Below are positions 16,478 to 25,455 of a stretch of 64,000 nucleotides of DNA, one piece after another. The stretch is from Limnohabitans sp. (GTDB lineage: Bacteria; Pseudomonadota; Gammaproteobacteria; Burkholderiales; Burkholderiaceae_C), in assembly GCF_017848645.1 (NCBI RefSeq), contig NZ_JAFEIF010000051.1:1-64000 (forward strand). The letters are read 5' to 3'. Position 1 is the first letter of the stretch. Each line of letters begins with the position of its first letter. A program made the translations under genes and the position numbers. The notes below the pieces were generated by a model. The model was given only the letters and a program-made list of their open reading frames with translations. It searched no databases and had not been told where the DNA came from.

Positions 16478-17808
16478 ACAACGCTTTGCGCAAGATGCAC
16501 CCCGTCCAACGCCTGGGCTGGGTCACGCTGACCAGCCTGCTGGTGCTGGCTCTGGGCGTGGTGTGGGACAACTGGGGCGACCTGCTGGGGCCACAACCCC
16601 AAAACACAGCCCTCACAGCCCCAGCCACCGAGGCCCAAATCGAACAAGGCCGCTACCTGGCCCTGGCGGGCAACTGTATGGCCTGCCACACCACCCGAGG
16701 CGGCACACCTTTTGCGGGTGGGCGGCGCATCGACACCCCCTTTGGCGGCGTGTACAGCAGCAACCTCACGCCCGACCCCGAGACGGGCCTGGGCCGATGG
16801 ACGGCGCAAGACTTCTGGCAAGCCATGCACCGTGGCCGATCCCCCAACGGGCGCTTGCTGGCCCCGGCTTTCCCGTACAACCACACCAGCGTCATCACGC
16901 GCCAGGACAGCGACGCCATCCTGGCCTGGCTCAAGACCCTGCCCCCGGTGGTGCAGGCCCAGCCGGCCCACACCTTGGTCTGGCCCGTGGGCACGCAGCC
17001 CGCGCTGGCCGTGTGGCGCAGCCTGTTTTTTGAGCCCAGTCCTTTTCAGGCCGACAAAACTCAAACCGCCGAATGGAACCGGGGCGCTTACCTGGTGCAA
17101 GGCCTGGGCCACTGCGCCGCCTGCCACAGCCCGCGCAACGCCCTGGGGGCCAGCGGGGCGGTGTCCGACTTGTCGGGAGGCCTCATGCCCGTGGTGAACT
17201 GGTATGCGCCGGACCTGACGCGCGACAACGAAAGTGGCATGGCCAGCACGTCCCTGCCCGAGATCGTGCGCCTGCTGCGCACGGGCGCGTCCAACACCGC
17301 CCAAACCAGCGGCCCCATGGGCGAAGTGGTGCAGCACAGCCTGCAGCACCTCAAAGATACCGACTTGCAGGCCATGGCCGTTTACCTGCAGTCACGCGCC
17401 CAAAGCACGCCCCAGCCAGCACGAACCAAGGCCCAACCCGCCCGCATCAGCCTGCAAGTGGCCACTTTGGGGGGCAAAGTCTATGAAAACCAATGCCTGC
17501 AGTGCCATGGGGAGCAAGGCGAAGGCATGAAAACCGCCTCGGGCGAGGTGGCCTACCCCGCCCTGGCGGGCAACCGCGCCGTGCTGCTGAACGACCCCAC
17601 CAACTTGGTGCAACTGGTGCTGTACGGCGGCTACGGTCCCGCCACCCAAGGCCACCCCCGCCCCTTTGGCATGCCCCCTGCGGTGCTGGACCTGCAAGAC
17701 CGCGACATCGCGGCCGTGCTCACCCACCTGCGCACCCGCTGGGGAAATCAAGCCAGCGAGGTCACGCCCCTACAAGTCAACCGGATCCGGGCAGCGCAAG
17801 GCGGTTGA
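16474..17808 (+). CDS. Triheme c-type cytochrome, membrane-anchored
   Basis: A 444-aa protein with one N-terminal membrane helix (about 14-32, GWVTLTSLLVLALGVVW) and three heme c motifs: C68-MA-C71-H72, C214-AA-C217-H218 and C341-LQ-C344-H345. This architecture matches the cytochrome subunits of periplasmic alcohol, gluconate, sorbitol and IorAB-type aldehyde dehydrogenases. No such dehydrogenase is next to it. It is translationally coupled to the diheme cytochrome. The IorAB-type hydroxylase at 60.5-63.2 kb is a possible but unproven donor. Confidence 0.9.
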   Translation: MNNALRKMHPVQRLGWVTLTSLLVLALGVVWDNWGDLLGPQPQNTALTAPATEAQIEQGRYLALAGNCMACHTTRGGTPFAGGRRIDTPFGGVYSSNLTPDPETGLGRWTAQDFWQAMHRGRSPNGRLLAPAFPYNHTSVITRQDSDAILAWLKTLPPVVQAQPAHTLVWPVGTQPALAVWRSLFFEPSPFQADKTQTAEWNRGAYLVQGLGHCAACHSPRNALGASGAVSDLSGGLMPVVNWYAPDLTRDNESGMASTSLPEIVRLLRTGASNTAQTSGPMGEVVQHSLQHLKDTDLQAMAVYLQSRAQSTPQPARTKAQPARISLQVATLGGKVYENQCLQCHGEQGEGMKTASGEVAYPALAGNRAVLLNDPTNLVQLVLYGGYGPATQGHPRPFGMPPAVLDLQDRDIAAVLTHLRTRWGNQASEVTPLQVNRIRAAQGG

Positions 17809-17874
17809 ACCCAGGCCCTCGGCTTGTCAACTTCGGCACCGCCTGATCGGCCCAAAGCCTCTAACATCGCGTTC

Positions 17875-18630
17875 ATGACCTCACACCTGTACATCCTCAC
17901 TGGCGCTTCACGCGGCATGGGCTTGGCCATGGCCGAGCAACTGCTGCAAAAGGGCAACGCCCTGCTGTGCATCTCGCGCCACGCCAACCCCGACCTGGCC
18001 CTGGCCGCCCAAAAAGCCAACGTGCCGCTCACGCAATGGACCCACGACCTGGCCGATGGCCAAGGCGCCAGCGAGCGCCTGCGCGCGTGGCTGCAAAGCC
18101 AGAACCCGGCGGATTTTGCCAGCGCCAGCCTGATCAACAACGCGGGCGTCATCCCGCCCATCGCGCCGCTGCGCCAGTCCCAGCCCGCCGATCTGGCCCT
18201 GGCCCTGCGTGTGGGCCTGGAAGCGCCCATGGCGCTGAGTGCGGCGTTTTTGGGAGCCACAGACCACTGGCCCTTGCCGCGCAAAGTGCTCAACATTTCT
18301 TCGGGCCTGGGGCGCTACCCCATGGCCTCCCAAGCAGGCTACTGCGCCGCCAAAGCTGGCATGGACCACTTCACCCGCTGCCTGGCGCTGGACGAAGCCC
18401 TGCACCCCAACGGCGCACGCGTCTGCTCGCTCGCGCCCGGCGTGATCGACACCGACATGCAGGTGCAGCTGCGCGGTGCGGCGGGCGAGGCTTTCCCGGA
18501 CCAGTCGAAGTTTTTGCAACTCAAAGCCCAAGGCCAGCTCAGCTCGCCAGCACAGGCGGCCGAGCAGGTGCTGCGCTTTTTGGCCCGGCCCGACTTCGGC
18601 CGCGAACCCGTGGCCGACGTGCGGGGCTGA
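17875..18630 (+). CDS. SDR family NAD(P)-dependent oxidoreductase
   Basis: A 251-aa classical short-chain dehydrogenase from ATG 17875. Cofactor motif TGASRGMG at residues 8-15, NNAG in the middle, active-site Ser in NISSGLGRYP, and YCAAK as the Tyr-x-x-x-Lys pair, followed by APGVIDTDM. It resembles sepiapterin-reductase-like SDRs. It lies 66 bases after the triheme cytochrome and 123 before bktB; substrate unknown. Confidence 0.88.
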   Translation: MTSHLYILTGASRGMGLAMAEQLLQKGNALLCISRHANPDLALAAQKANVPLTQWTHDLADGQGASERLRAWLQSQNPADFASASLINNAGVIPPIAPLRQSQPADLALALRVGLEAPMALSAAFLGATDHWPLPRKVLNISSGLGRYPMASQAGYCAAKAGMDHFTRCLALDEALHPNGARVCSLAPGVIDTDMQVQLRGAAGEAFPDQSKFLQLKAQGQLSSPAQAAEQVLRFLARPDFGREPVADVRG

Positions 18631-18665
18631 AAGCCACGGGCGCGTCCCAACCCGCCCAGCCAACT

Positions 18666-18696
18666 TGTCAGGCCGCTGTAGCCATGGTGCCTGACA
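18666..18696. promoter_or_regulatory. Inverted repeat upstream of bktB
   Basis: TGTCAGGC (18666-18673) and GCCTGACA (18689-18696) are perfect 8-base inverted repeats with a 15-base spacer, 58 bases before the bktB ATG in an otherwise empty 123-base gap. It could be an operator or a weak end-of-SDR hairpin; there is no T-tract. Confidence 0.35.
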
Positions 18697-18753
18697 CTGA
18701 TTGGTGTTGTACCCCTTGCCCATTTGTCAATTTTTTAAATCTGGAGACCTCCC

Positions 18754-19938
18754 ATGAGCCGTGAAGTTGTTGTTGTCAGCGGTGTGCGCACCGCCATTGG
18801 TACCTTTGGTGGCAGCCTCAAAGACATCCCGCCCACCGAGCTGGCCGCGCAAGTCGTGCGCGAAGCCCTGTCCCGCGCGGGCACCGACGGCCAAGACGTC
18901 GGCCATGTGGTGTTTGGCCATGTGGTCAACACCGAACCCAAAGACATGTATTTGTCCCGTGTGGCGGCCATCAACGGCGGCTGCGGCGAAACCACCCCCG
19001 CTTACAACGTGAACCGCCTGTGCGGCTCAGGCCTGCAGGCCATCGTGAACGCCAGCCAGTCCATCTTGCTGGGCGACTGCGACATCGCCATTGGCGGTGG
19101 TGCAGAAAACATGAGCCGCGCGCCTTACGCCAGCCTGGCCACCCGCTTTGGCGCACGCATGGGCGACACCAAAATGATCGACATGATGATCGGTGCCCTG
19201 CACGACCCCTTCCACAACATCCACATGGGCGTGACCGCCGAAAACGTGGCCGCCAAATACGGCATCACCCGCGAGATGCAGGACGCCCTGGCGCTGGAAA
19301 GCCACAACCGCGCCGAGCGCGCCACCGCCGCCGGTTACTTCAAAGACCAGATCATGCCGGTCATGCTCAAGAGCAAAAAAGGCGACGTGGCCTACGCCAC
19401 CGACGAGCATTTCCGCCCCGGCTGCAAGCTCGAAGACATGGCCAAGCTCAAGCCCGTGTTCGTGAAGGAAAACGGCACCGTGACCGCGGGCAACGCCTCG
19501 GGCATCAACGACGCCGCTGCCGCCGTGGTGCTGATGGAAGCCGGCGCCGCCAAGGCCCGTGGTGCCAAGCCCATGGCCCGCTTGGTCGGTTATGCCCACA
19601 CAGGCCTGGACCCTAAGATCATGGGCGTGGGCCCCATCAGCGCCACACAAGCCGTGCTCAAGAAAACCGGCCTGAGTGTGAACGACCTGGACGTGATCGA
19701 GGCCAACGAAGCCTTTGCCGCCCAAGCCTGCGCCGTGACGCGCGAGCTGGGCCTGGACCCGGCTAAGGTCAACCCCAACGGCTCGGGCATCTCGCTGGGC
19801 CACCCCATTGGCGCGACGGGCGCGCTGATCACGGTCAAAGCCCTGTACGAGCTGCAGCGTGTGAACGGCCGCTACGCGCTGGTGACCATGTGCATCGGCG
19901 GCGGCCAGGGCATCGCGGCGATTTTTGAGCGCATGTGA
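18754..19938 (+). CDS. bktB: Beta-ketothiolase / acetyl-CoA C-acyltransferase (BktB-type)
   Basis: Condenses or cleaves acyl-CoA units, for short-chain beta-oxidation or supply of 3-ketoacyl-CoA for polyhydroxyalkanoate. The 394-aa protein has the thiolase nucleophile Cys90 (VNRLCGSG), His350 in GHPIGATG and Cys380 in CIGGGQG. The N-terminus MSREVVVVSGVRTAIGTFGG and much of the rest match the Cupriavidus BktB sequence as I recall it. A GGAG ribosome-binding site precedes ATG 18754 and a strong terminator follows. No phaC, phaB or phaR is adjacent. Confidence 0.93.
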   Translation: MSREVVVVSGVRTAIGTFGGSLKDIPPTELAAQVVREALSRAGTDGQDVGHVVFGHVVNTEPKDMYLSRVAAINGGCGETTPAYNVNRLCGSGLQAIVNASQSILLGDCDIAIGGGAENMSRAPYASLATRFGARMGDTKMIDMMIGALHDPFHNIHMGVTAENVAAKYGITREMQDALALESHNRAERATAAGYFKDQIMPVMLKSKKGDVAYATDEHFRPGCKLEDMAKLKPVFVKENGTVTAGNASGINDAAAAVVLMEAGAAKARGAKPMARLVGYAHTGLDPKIMGVGPISATQAVLKKTGLSVNDLDVIEANEAFAAQACAVTRELGLDPAKVNPNGSGISLGHPIGATGALITVKALYELQRVNGRYALVTMCIGGGQGIAAIFERM

Positions 19939-19957
19939 TGCGGGGCTGACCCGAACG

Positions 19958-19989
19958 AAAAATGGGCATCACAAGATGCCCATTTTTTT
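19958..19989 (+). terminator. Intrinsic terminator of bktB
   Basis: AAATGGGCATC (19960-19970) pairs perfectly with GATGCCCATTT (19975-19985) around an ACAA loop, followed by a run of T to 19989. It begins 20 bases after the bktB stop. The A-run on the left arm lets it serve the convergent ridA gene too. Confidence 0.88.
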
Positions 19990-20020
19990 CGTCCCTACCC
20001 GCCTCCTGTGTCAGGGCCAG

Positions 20021-20380
20021 TCAGGGTTTGACTGCCGCCGTGACCACCACCTCGATCAAATAGACGGGATTGGCCAGCGCCGCCTGCACAGTGGCCCGAG
20101 GTGGCGCGCTGCCTGCCACCACCCAGGCGTCCCACACCTCGTTCATGGCGGTGATGTCGGCAATGTCTTTGAGGTAAATCTGGGTGCGCAGGATGCGGGT
20201 TTTGTCGCTGCCCGCCTCGGCCAGGCGCAGCTCGATCTGCTGCAACACATCGGCCGTTTGGCTGCGGATGTCGGTGGCCTCGCACTCGGGGACCATGCCC
20301 GCCAGGTAGACCACGCCATTGAAAACCGCCGCTTCACTCAAACGTGCGGCCACATGCAGCCGCTGGATGTCTGTGCTCAT
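20021..20380 (-). CDS. RidA family (YjgF/YER057c) protein
   Basis: A 119-aa protein of the family whose best-known member hydrolyses reactive enamine/imine intermediates from amino-acid metabolism. The conserved Arg is visible in APPRATVQA and the C-terminal strand LIEVVVTAAVK is typical. Compared with canonical RidA it lacks the usual NGLVFVSGQ wording (here NGVVYLAGMV), so it is probably one of the Rid1-7 subfamilies, with unsettled substrate. Its ATG overlaps the plsY stop by four bases. Confidence 0.87.
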   Translation of the reverse strand: MSTDIQRLHVAARLSEAAVFNGVVYLAGMVPECEATDIRSQTADVLQQIELRLAEAGSDKTRILRTQIYLKDIADITAMNEVWDAWVVAGSAPPRATVQAALANPVYLIEVVVTAAVKP

Positions 20381-21006
20381 GGTTTTTTCCCTCCAAATTT
20401 TGACTCGGTGCCGTCCAAGAGACGGTGGATGTTTTCACGGTGACGCCAAACCAACAGCAAGGCCATGGCCGACAGGCTCAAGACCTCGGGCGCCGTGGCC
20501 TGCCAAGCCACACCGTTGCCAAACAGGTAAAAGACCGGCGCGAACACGGCCGCCACCATGGAGGCCAAGGACACGTAGCGGCTGAAATACAAGACGATGG
20601 CAAAGCTCAACACCGTGGCCAGCGCCAGCGTGCCGTGCACGCCAATGACCACACCCACCGCCGTGGCCACACCTTTGCCCCCCACAAAACCGAAAAACAC
20701 CGGGTACAGGTGGCCGAGAAAGGCCGCCAGACCGGCCAGGGCGGCGATGTCCGGACCCAGACCGTATTGAGGCCCCCAAGACAGCACCATGGCCACCGGC
20801 AACCAGCCTTTGAAGGCGTCCAAGACCAAGGTCAGGATCGCCGCCTTTTTGCTGCCCGAGCGCAGCACATTGGTGGCCCCCGGGTTTTTGCTGCCGTAGC
20901 TGCGCGGGTCGTTCAGGCCCATCAAACGGCTCACGATCACTGCAAAACTGAGCGAACCCAACACATAACTGGCCAGCACCACGGCCACCGGAATCAACAC
21001 ATCCAT
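20377..21006 (-). CDS. plsY: Glycerol-3-phosphate acyltransferase PlsY
   Basis: Inner-membrane enzyme that transfers the acyl group from acyl-phosphate to glycerol-3-phosphate, the first step of phospholipid synthesis. The 209-aa protein has about five membrane segments and the family motifs GSLSFAVIVSRL, SKNPGATNVLRSGSKK and GHLYPVFFGFVGGKGVATA. It lies 28 bases after ybaK and is coupled to ridA by an ATGA overlap. Confidence 0.96.
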   Translation of the reverse strand: MDVLIPVAVVLASYVLGSLSFAVIVSRLMGLNDPRSYGSKNPGATNVLRSGSKKAAILTLVLDAFKGWLPVAMVLSWGPQYGLGPDIAALAGLAAFLGHLYPVFFGFVGGKGVATAVGVVIGVHGTLALATVLSFAIVLYFSRYVSLASMVAAVFAPVFYLFGNGVAWQATAPEVLSLSAMALLLVWRHRENIHRLLDGTESKFGGKKP

Positions 21007-21034
21007 CGAAAGCTCCCTTGTTCTTGTACGGGCG

Positions 21035-21526
21035 TCATTCTGCCAGCGCGCAGTTCACCGGCTGGGCGTGCAGCAGTTGCACACACACCTGCGGGTCGAT
21101 GCCGACCAGATAACCGCGCCTGCCGCCGTTGATGCAGATGCGCGGCAAAGCCAGGATGGTTTCCTCGATGAAGACCGGCATCACACGGCGCGTGGCAAAG
21201 GGCGAGGTGCCCCCCACCAGGTAACCGCTGTGCCGGTTGGCCACCTCGGGGGCGCAGGGCTCGACCGACTTCAAGCCGATCTGCCGCGCCAGGTTTTTGG
21301 TCGACACCTTGCGGTTGCCGTGCATCAGCACCACCAGCGGCTTGGCGTCCTGGTCCTGCATGATCAAGGTTTTGACCACCGCAAACGGGTCCATGCCCAG
21401 CACCTGCGCGCTGTGCTGAGCGCCGCCATGCTCCAGGTACTCGTAGGGGTGCTCGGTGAAACTCACCCCCTGCTGGCGCAAGAGCGCCGTGGCCGGGGTT
21501 TCACTGACTTTGTCTTTCTTGGCCAT
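21035..21526 (-). CDS. ybaK: Cys-tRNA(Pro)/aminoacyl-tRNA deacylase YbaK-like
   Basis: Hydrolyses mischarged tRNA, classically Cys-tRNA(Pro). The 163-aa protein has the YbaK/EbsC fold: conserved Lys in VVKTLIM (about residue 52), the GYLVGGTSPFATRR loop and the CINGGRRGYLVGI strand. It sits between the aldo/keto reductase (22-base gap) and plsY on the same strand. Confidence 0.92.
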   Translation of the reverse strand: MAKKDKVSETPATALLRQQGVSFTEHPYEYLEHGGAQHSAQVLGMDPFAVVKTLIMQDQDAKPLVVLMHGNRKVSTKNLARQIGLKSVEPCAPEVANRHSGYLVGGTSPFATRRVMPVFIEETILALPRICINGGRRGYLVGIDPQVCVQLLHAQPVNCALAE

Positions 21527-21548
21527 GGCCCGATATCACCAAGCCAAA

Positions 21549-22610
21549 TCACAGCGCCGGGTCGCGGATGTCCCAGCGGATGGCGTCAATGGCCTTGAGC
21601 ACCTCGGGCGAGAGCTGGGTGTCCCAGGCGGTCAGGTCTTCGTTGAGCTGCGCCACCGAGGTCACACCGATGATGGTGCTGGCCACGCTCCAGCGGTGGT
21701 AGCAAAACGCCAGCGCCATCTGGGTGGGCGTCATGCCGTTGTCGCGTGCCAACTGGTTGTAGCGGCGGGCAGCGGCCAAGGCCTCAGGGCGGGCCCAACG
21801 CTGTTTGCGCATGGAATCGTAGCGGGCAATGCGACCACCGTCGGGCACCAGTGGGCCAGTGAAATCGGCGTTGTCGTACTTGCCCGTGAGCAAACCAAAG
21901 GCCAAAGGCGAATAAGCGAGCAAGGACACGTTCAGGCGGTGGCAGGTTTCATCCAACGCGTTGTCATAGGTGCGGTTCACCAGGCAATAAGGGTTTTGGA
22001 TCGTGGCCACACGCGGCAGGCCATGCTGCTCGGCCAGACGCACAAACTCGTGCACACCATAAGGCGTTTCGTTGGACAGGCCGATGTAACGCACTTTGCC
22101 TGCTTTCACCAATTTGGCCAGGGCTTCGAGCTGCTCGTGGATCGGGGTGACCGACTTGTCTTTGGCGGGGTCAAAGTAGCTCATGCCAAACACCGGCACA
22201 TGGCGCTCGGGCCAGTGGATCTGGTACAGGTCGATCACATCGGTTTGCAGGCGGCGCAGGCTGCCGTCGCAGGCGTTCAAGATGTCTTGGCCGGTCATGC
22301 CCGAGCCTTCACGGATCCAGGGCATGCCCCGCGAAGGACCCGCCACTTTGGTGGCCAGCACCAGCTTTTCGCGGGCACCGGGGTTCTTGGCGAACCAGTT
22401 GCCAATGTAGGTCTCCGTCAGGCCGCAAGTGTCCGCCGTGGCGGGCACAGCGTACATCTCGGCCGTGTCGAGGAAGTTGATGCCGGACGCCAGGGAGCGG
22501 TCCAAAATCGCGTGCGAATCGGCTTCGTTGACCTGTTGGCCGAAGGTCATGGTGCCCAGGCAAATCGGGGTCACTTGCAGGTCGGATTGACCGAGTTGAA
22601 CGAGTTTCAT
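21549..22610 (-). CDS. Aldo/keto reductase, Tas-like
   Basis: An NADPH-dependent oxidoreductase of 353 aa from ATG 22610, which has an AGGA ribosome-binding site. The AKR signature appears as GINFLDTAEMYAVP (catalytic Asp and Tyr), the Lys in VLATKVAG and His in DLYQIHWPER. Length, GTMTFGQQVNE and the insert after the AEMY motif place it with E. coli Tas. Substrate unknown. It lies 79 bases after the acyl-CoA ligase gene. Confidence 0.9.
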   Translation of the reverse strand: MKLVQLGQSDLQVTPICLGTMTFGQQVNEADSHAILDRSLASGINFLDTAEMYAVPATADTCGLTETYIGNWFAKNPGAREKLVLATKVAGPSRGMPWIREGSGMTGQDILNACDGSLRRLQTDVIDLYQIHWPERHVPVFGMSYFDPAKDKSVTPIHEQLEALAKLVKAGKVRYIGLSNETPYGVHEFVRLAEQHGLPRVATIQNPYCLVNRTYDNALDETCHRLNVSLLAYSPLAFGLLTGKYDNADFTGPLVPDGGRIARYDSMRKQRWARPEALAAARRYNQLARDNGMTPTQMALAFCYHRWSVASTIIGVTSVAQLNEDLTAWDTQLSPEVLKAIDAIRWDIRDPAL

Positions 22611-22689
22611 GGTGTGTCCTGTGTTGAATTCAAGCCAGCGGGTGTGCCCCGGGTGGGGAAACAAGGCCATCGATTGATTTTGTCACGCG

Positions 22690-24471
22690 TCAACGCGCTT
22701 GGGCATGCAGCGCTGTCGCGCGTGCTTCTTCCTGTAGCCGCAGCACCCGCCTCTGCACCTTGCCCGTGGTGGTCATGGGCAGCTGGTCGATGAACTCGAT
22801 CTCTTTGGGGTATTCGTAGGGGGCCAGCAGACCCTTCACATGGGCCTGCAGTTCGCGGCGTGCCTCGTCGTCAAAGCTGGCCTGGCCAGGCCCGGTGGGC
22901 CTGCGGGCCTGCCAGTCGGGCGACAGCACCACATAGGCCTTGACCACAGCGCCCCGGTCTGCGTCGGGCTTGGGCACCACGGCGGCGTTCTGCACCGCCG
23001 GGTGCTTGACCAGGCAGTTCTCGATCTCGCCCGGCCCGATGCGGTAACCGGCGGCTTTGAACATGTCGTCGGTGCGGCCTTGGTACCAAAGGTAGCCGTC
23101 CTCGTCCGCCACCGCCATGTCGCCCGTGCGGCACCAGTCGCCCGTGTATTTGGCCTTCGTGGCCTTGTCGTTGTTCCAGTAGCCCAAAAAGAACACCGGA
23201 TCGGGCTGGCCGTGCACATCGAATCGGTTCACCGCCACTTCGCCGGGTGTACCGGCCGGGCACAGCTGGCCGGCCTCGTCGATGACCGCGACCTGATGGC
23301 CGGGGTAGCCCTTGCCCATGCTGCCGGGCTTGGCGGGCCACAGGCGGGTGCAGTTGCCCACCACGTAGTTGATCTCGGTCTGGCCGAACATCTCGTTCAC
23401 CGTCACGCCCATCTGCTGCTGGACATACGCAAACACCGCGTCACCCACCGCCTCGCCCGCGCTCATCATGGCTTGCAGCTTGAGCTTGTAACGGGCCTTC
23501 ACATCGGGCACGGCCTTCATCATGGCTTTGAGCGCGGTGGGGAACAAAAAGGTATGCGTCACGCCGTGGCTTTGCAAAATCTCAAACGCCGCTTCGGGTG
23601 AAAAGCGCCCATTGAAGGCCACGATGGGCCGTCCAAAGTACAGGCTGGGCAGCAACGCGTCCATCAGCCCACCTGTCCAGGCCCAGTCGGCGGGCGACCA
23701 GAACACGGCTTTGGACGGGCGGCTGGCGTCAAACGGGTCAAAACCAAACCAGTTCTGGCTGCACACAAAGCCCGTCAGGTTGCCGATCAGTGCCCGGTGC
23801 GGGATGAGCGCGCCCTTGGGGTTGCCGGTGGTGCCGCTGGTGTAGATCAACACCGCCGGGTCTTCGGCCAGGGTGCTCACGGCTTTGAAGGATGCGACCT
23901 GGCTGGCCATGGCTTGCGCGTAATCCAGGTCGGCCGATGCCCCTGCGGGCCCCACCCCAATCAGAGTTTGCAAACCGGGGCAGTCGGGCCGGGCCTGTTG
24001 CAGGGCCTGCACGGTGGATTCGTCGCACACCGCCACACGGGCCTGGCTGTCGTTGATGCGAAAGGACAGCGCCTCCGGCCCAAACAGCATGGACAGCGGC
24101 ATGGCCACCGCCCCCATTTGCAGCACCGCCATGTAGGCCACGGCGGTTTCAAAACGCTGGGGCAGCACAATCGCCACACGGTCGCCGCGCTGCACGCCCT
24201 GCGCCTGCAGCACCCGGCTCAAGCGGTTGGCCGCAGTTTGCAGTTGGCCAAAGGTCCAGCTCTGGCCTAGGCCCTGAGCCGCCACATGCTCCCGAATGGC
24301 GACGCGCCGGGCCGTGGCGGGCTGCGCAGCCCACTGGCCGCAGCAAGCCTGCGCCATGTTGAAGCGCTTGGGCACCTTCCAGCCAAAGCCGTGGTGGATG
24401 GCGGGGTAGCGGTCTGCCGTGCCTTGGGTAGGTTGGGGGGTTCGGCGGTCCTGGTTGCGACTGACGCTCAT
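22690..24471 (-). CDS. AMP-forming acyl-CoA synthetase
   Basis: Activates a carboxylic acid to its CoA thioester through an acyl-adenylate. The 593-aa protein carries the ATP-binding loop YTSGTTGNPKGA, the A5 motif MFGQTEINYVVGN, the A7/A8 motifs TGDMAVADEDGYLWYQGRTDD and the C-terminal catalytic Lys in TTTGKVQRRVLR. DWAWTGGLMDALLPSLYFG is typical of medium-chain or acetyl-CoA-synthetase-like members; the exact acid is unknown. An AAGGAG site precedes ATG 24471. It is divergent from an alpha/beta hydrolase with only 13 bases between starts. Confidence 0.93.
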   Translation of the reverse strand: MSVSRNQDRRTPQPTQGTADRYPAIHHGFGWKVPKRFNMAQACCGQWAAQPATARRVAIREHVAAQGLGQSWTFGQLQTAANRLSRVLQAQGVQRGDRVAIVLPQRFETAVAYMAVLQMGAVAMPLSMLFGPEALSFRINDSQARVAVCDESTVQALQQARPDCPGLQTLIGVGPAGASADLDYAQAMASQVASFKAVSTLAEDPAVLIYTSGTTGNPKGALIPHRALIGNLTGFVCSQNWFGFDPFDASRPSKAVFWSPADWAWTGGLMDALLPSLYFGRPIVAFNGRFSPEAAFEILQSHGVTHTFLFPTALKAMMKAVPDVKARYKLKLQAMMSAGEAVGDAVFAYVQQQMGVTVNEMFGQTEINYVVGNCTRLWPAKPGSMGKGYPGHQVAVIDEAGQLCPAGTPGEVAVNRFDVHGQPDPVFFLGYWNNDKATKAKYTGDWCRTGDMAVADEDGYLWYQGRTDDMFKAAGYRIGPGEIENCLVKHPAVQNAAVVPKPDADRGAVVKAYVVLSPDWQARRPTGPGQASFDDEARRELQAHVKGLLAPYEYPKEIEFIDQLPMTTTGKVQRRVLRLQEEARATALHAQAR

Positions 24472-24484
24472 CGTGTGTCTCCTT

Positions 24485-25411
24485 ATGATCGAAAGTATGT
24501 ACCAAGTTCAACGCGAATCACAAAGCCACTGGGTGCCGCTGCGCGGCTGCCGTTACCACGTCCGCCAATGGGGCCAGGCCCAGCCAGGCGTCACCCCCCT
24601 TGTTTTGGCCCACGGCTGGATGGACGTGGCCGCCTCGTACCAGTTCATGGTGGATGCCTTCAGCGAGGCGTTTGTCAGCCAACGCCCCATCATCGCCATG
24701 GACTGGCGCGGCTACGGCCTGACCGAGACCCCACCTACCGACAGCTATTGGTTCCCCGATTACCTGGCCGATCTGGACGCGCTGCTCGACGCGCTCTACC
24801 CCGGCCAAGCCATTGACCTGGTCGGCCACAGCATGGGCGGCAACGTGGTCATGATGTATGCAGGCAGCCGCCCCGAGCGCATCCGCCGCCTGGTCAACCT
24901 CGAAGGCTTTGGCATGGCCGCCACGCAGCCTGCCCAAGCGCCCACCCGCATGGCCCAGTGGCTCGACGAGCTCAAAGCGCAACGCGCGGGCGACAACACG
25001 CTCAAGCCCTACCCCGACGCCGCAGGCGTGGCGGCCCGCCTGATGAAGACCAACACCCGCCTGGGCCAGGACAAAGCCGACTGGCTGGCCCAGCACTGGG
25101 CACAAGCGGGCACAGATGGGCAGTGGCGCATCCTGGGCGACTCGGCACACAAGGTCATCAACCCGTATCTGTTCCACGTCGAAGAAGCGCTGGCCATGTA
25201 CCGCCGCATCAGTGCTCCGGTGCTGGTGGTGGAAGCTTCGGACGACTCGCTCAGCCAGTGGTGGAAAGGCAAATACACATTGGCAGAGTTTCACGAGCGC
25301 CTGAAGTCCGTGCCCACCCTTGAAAAGGCCACGATTCAGGACGCCGGACACATGCTGCAGCACGACCAGCCGCAAGCGCTGGCTGCCCTGCTGGAAAACT
25401 TCCTGCGCTGA
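24485..25411 (+). CDS. Alpha/beta hydrolase
   Basis: A 308-aa alpha/beta-fold hydrolase. Oxyanion motif LAHGWMDVAASYQ, nucleophile elbow GHSMGG, likely acid in VEASDDS and His in DAGHMLQHDQP. The start is uncertain: ATG 24485 gives MIESMYQVQRE and ATG 24497 gives MYQVQRE; neither has a good ribosome-binding site. It diverges from the acyl-CoA ligase gene, so the two probably share a promoter region and perhaps a pathway (thioester or ester metabolism). Confidence 0.87.
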   Translation: MIESMYQVQRESQSHWVPLRGCRYHVRQWGQAQPGVTPLVLAHGWMDVAASYQFMVDAFSEAFVSQRPIIAMDWRGYGLTETPPTDSYWFPDYLADLDALLDALYPGQAIDLVGHSMGGNVVMMYAGSRPERIRRLVNLEGFGMAATQPAQAPTRMAQWLDELKAQRAGDNTLKPYPDAAGVAARLMKTNTRLGQDKADWLAQHWAQAGTDGQWRILGDSAHKVINPYLFHVEEALAMYRRISAPVLVVEASDDSLSQWWKGKYTLAEFHERLKSVPTLEKATIQDAGHMLQHDQPQALAALLENFLR

Positions 25412-25455
25412 GTCGGGCTCTACAATCTGCGGTCTTTTGGATCAACACCTTCCCC

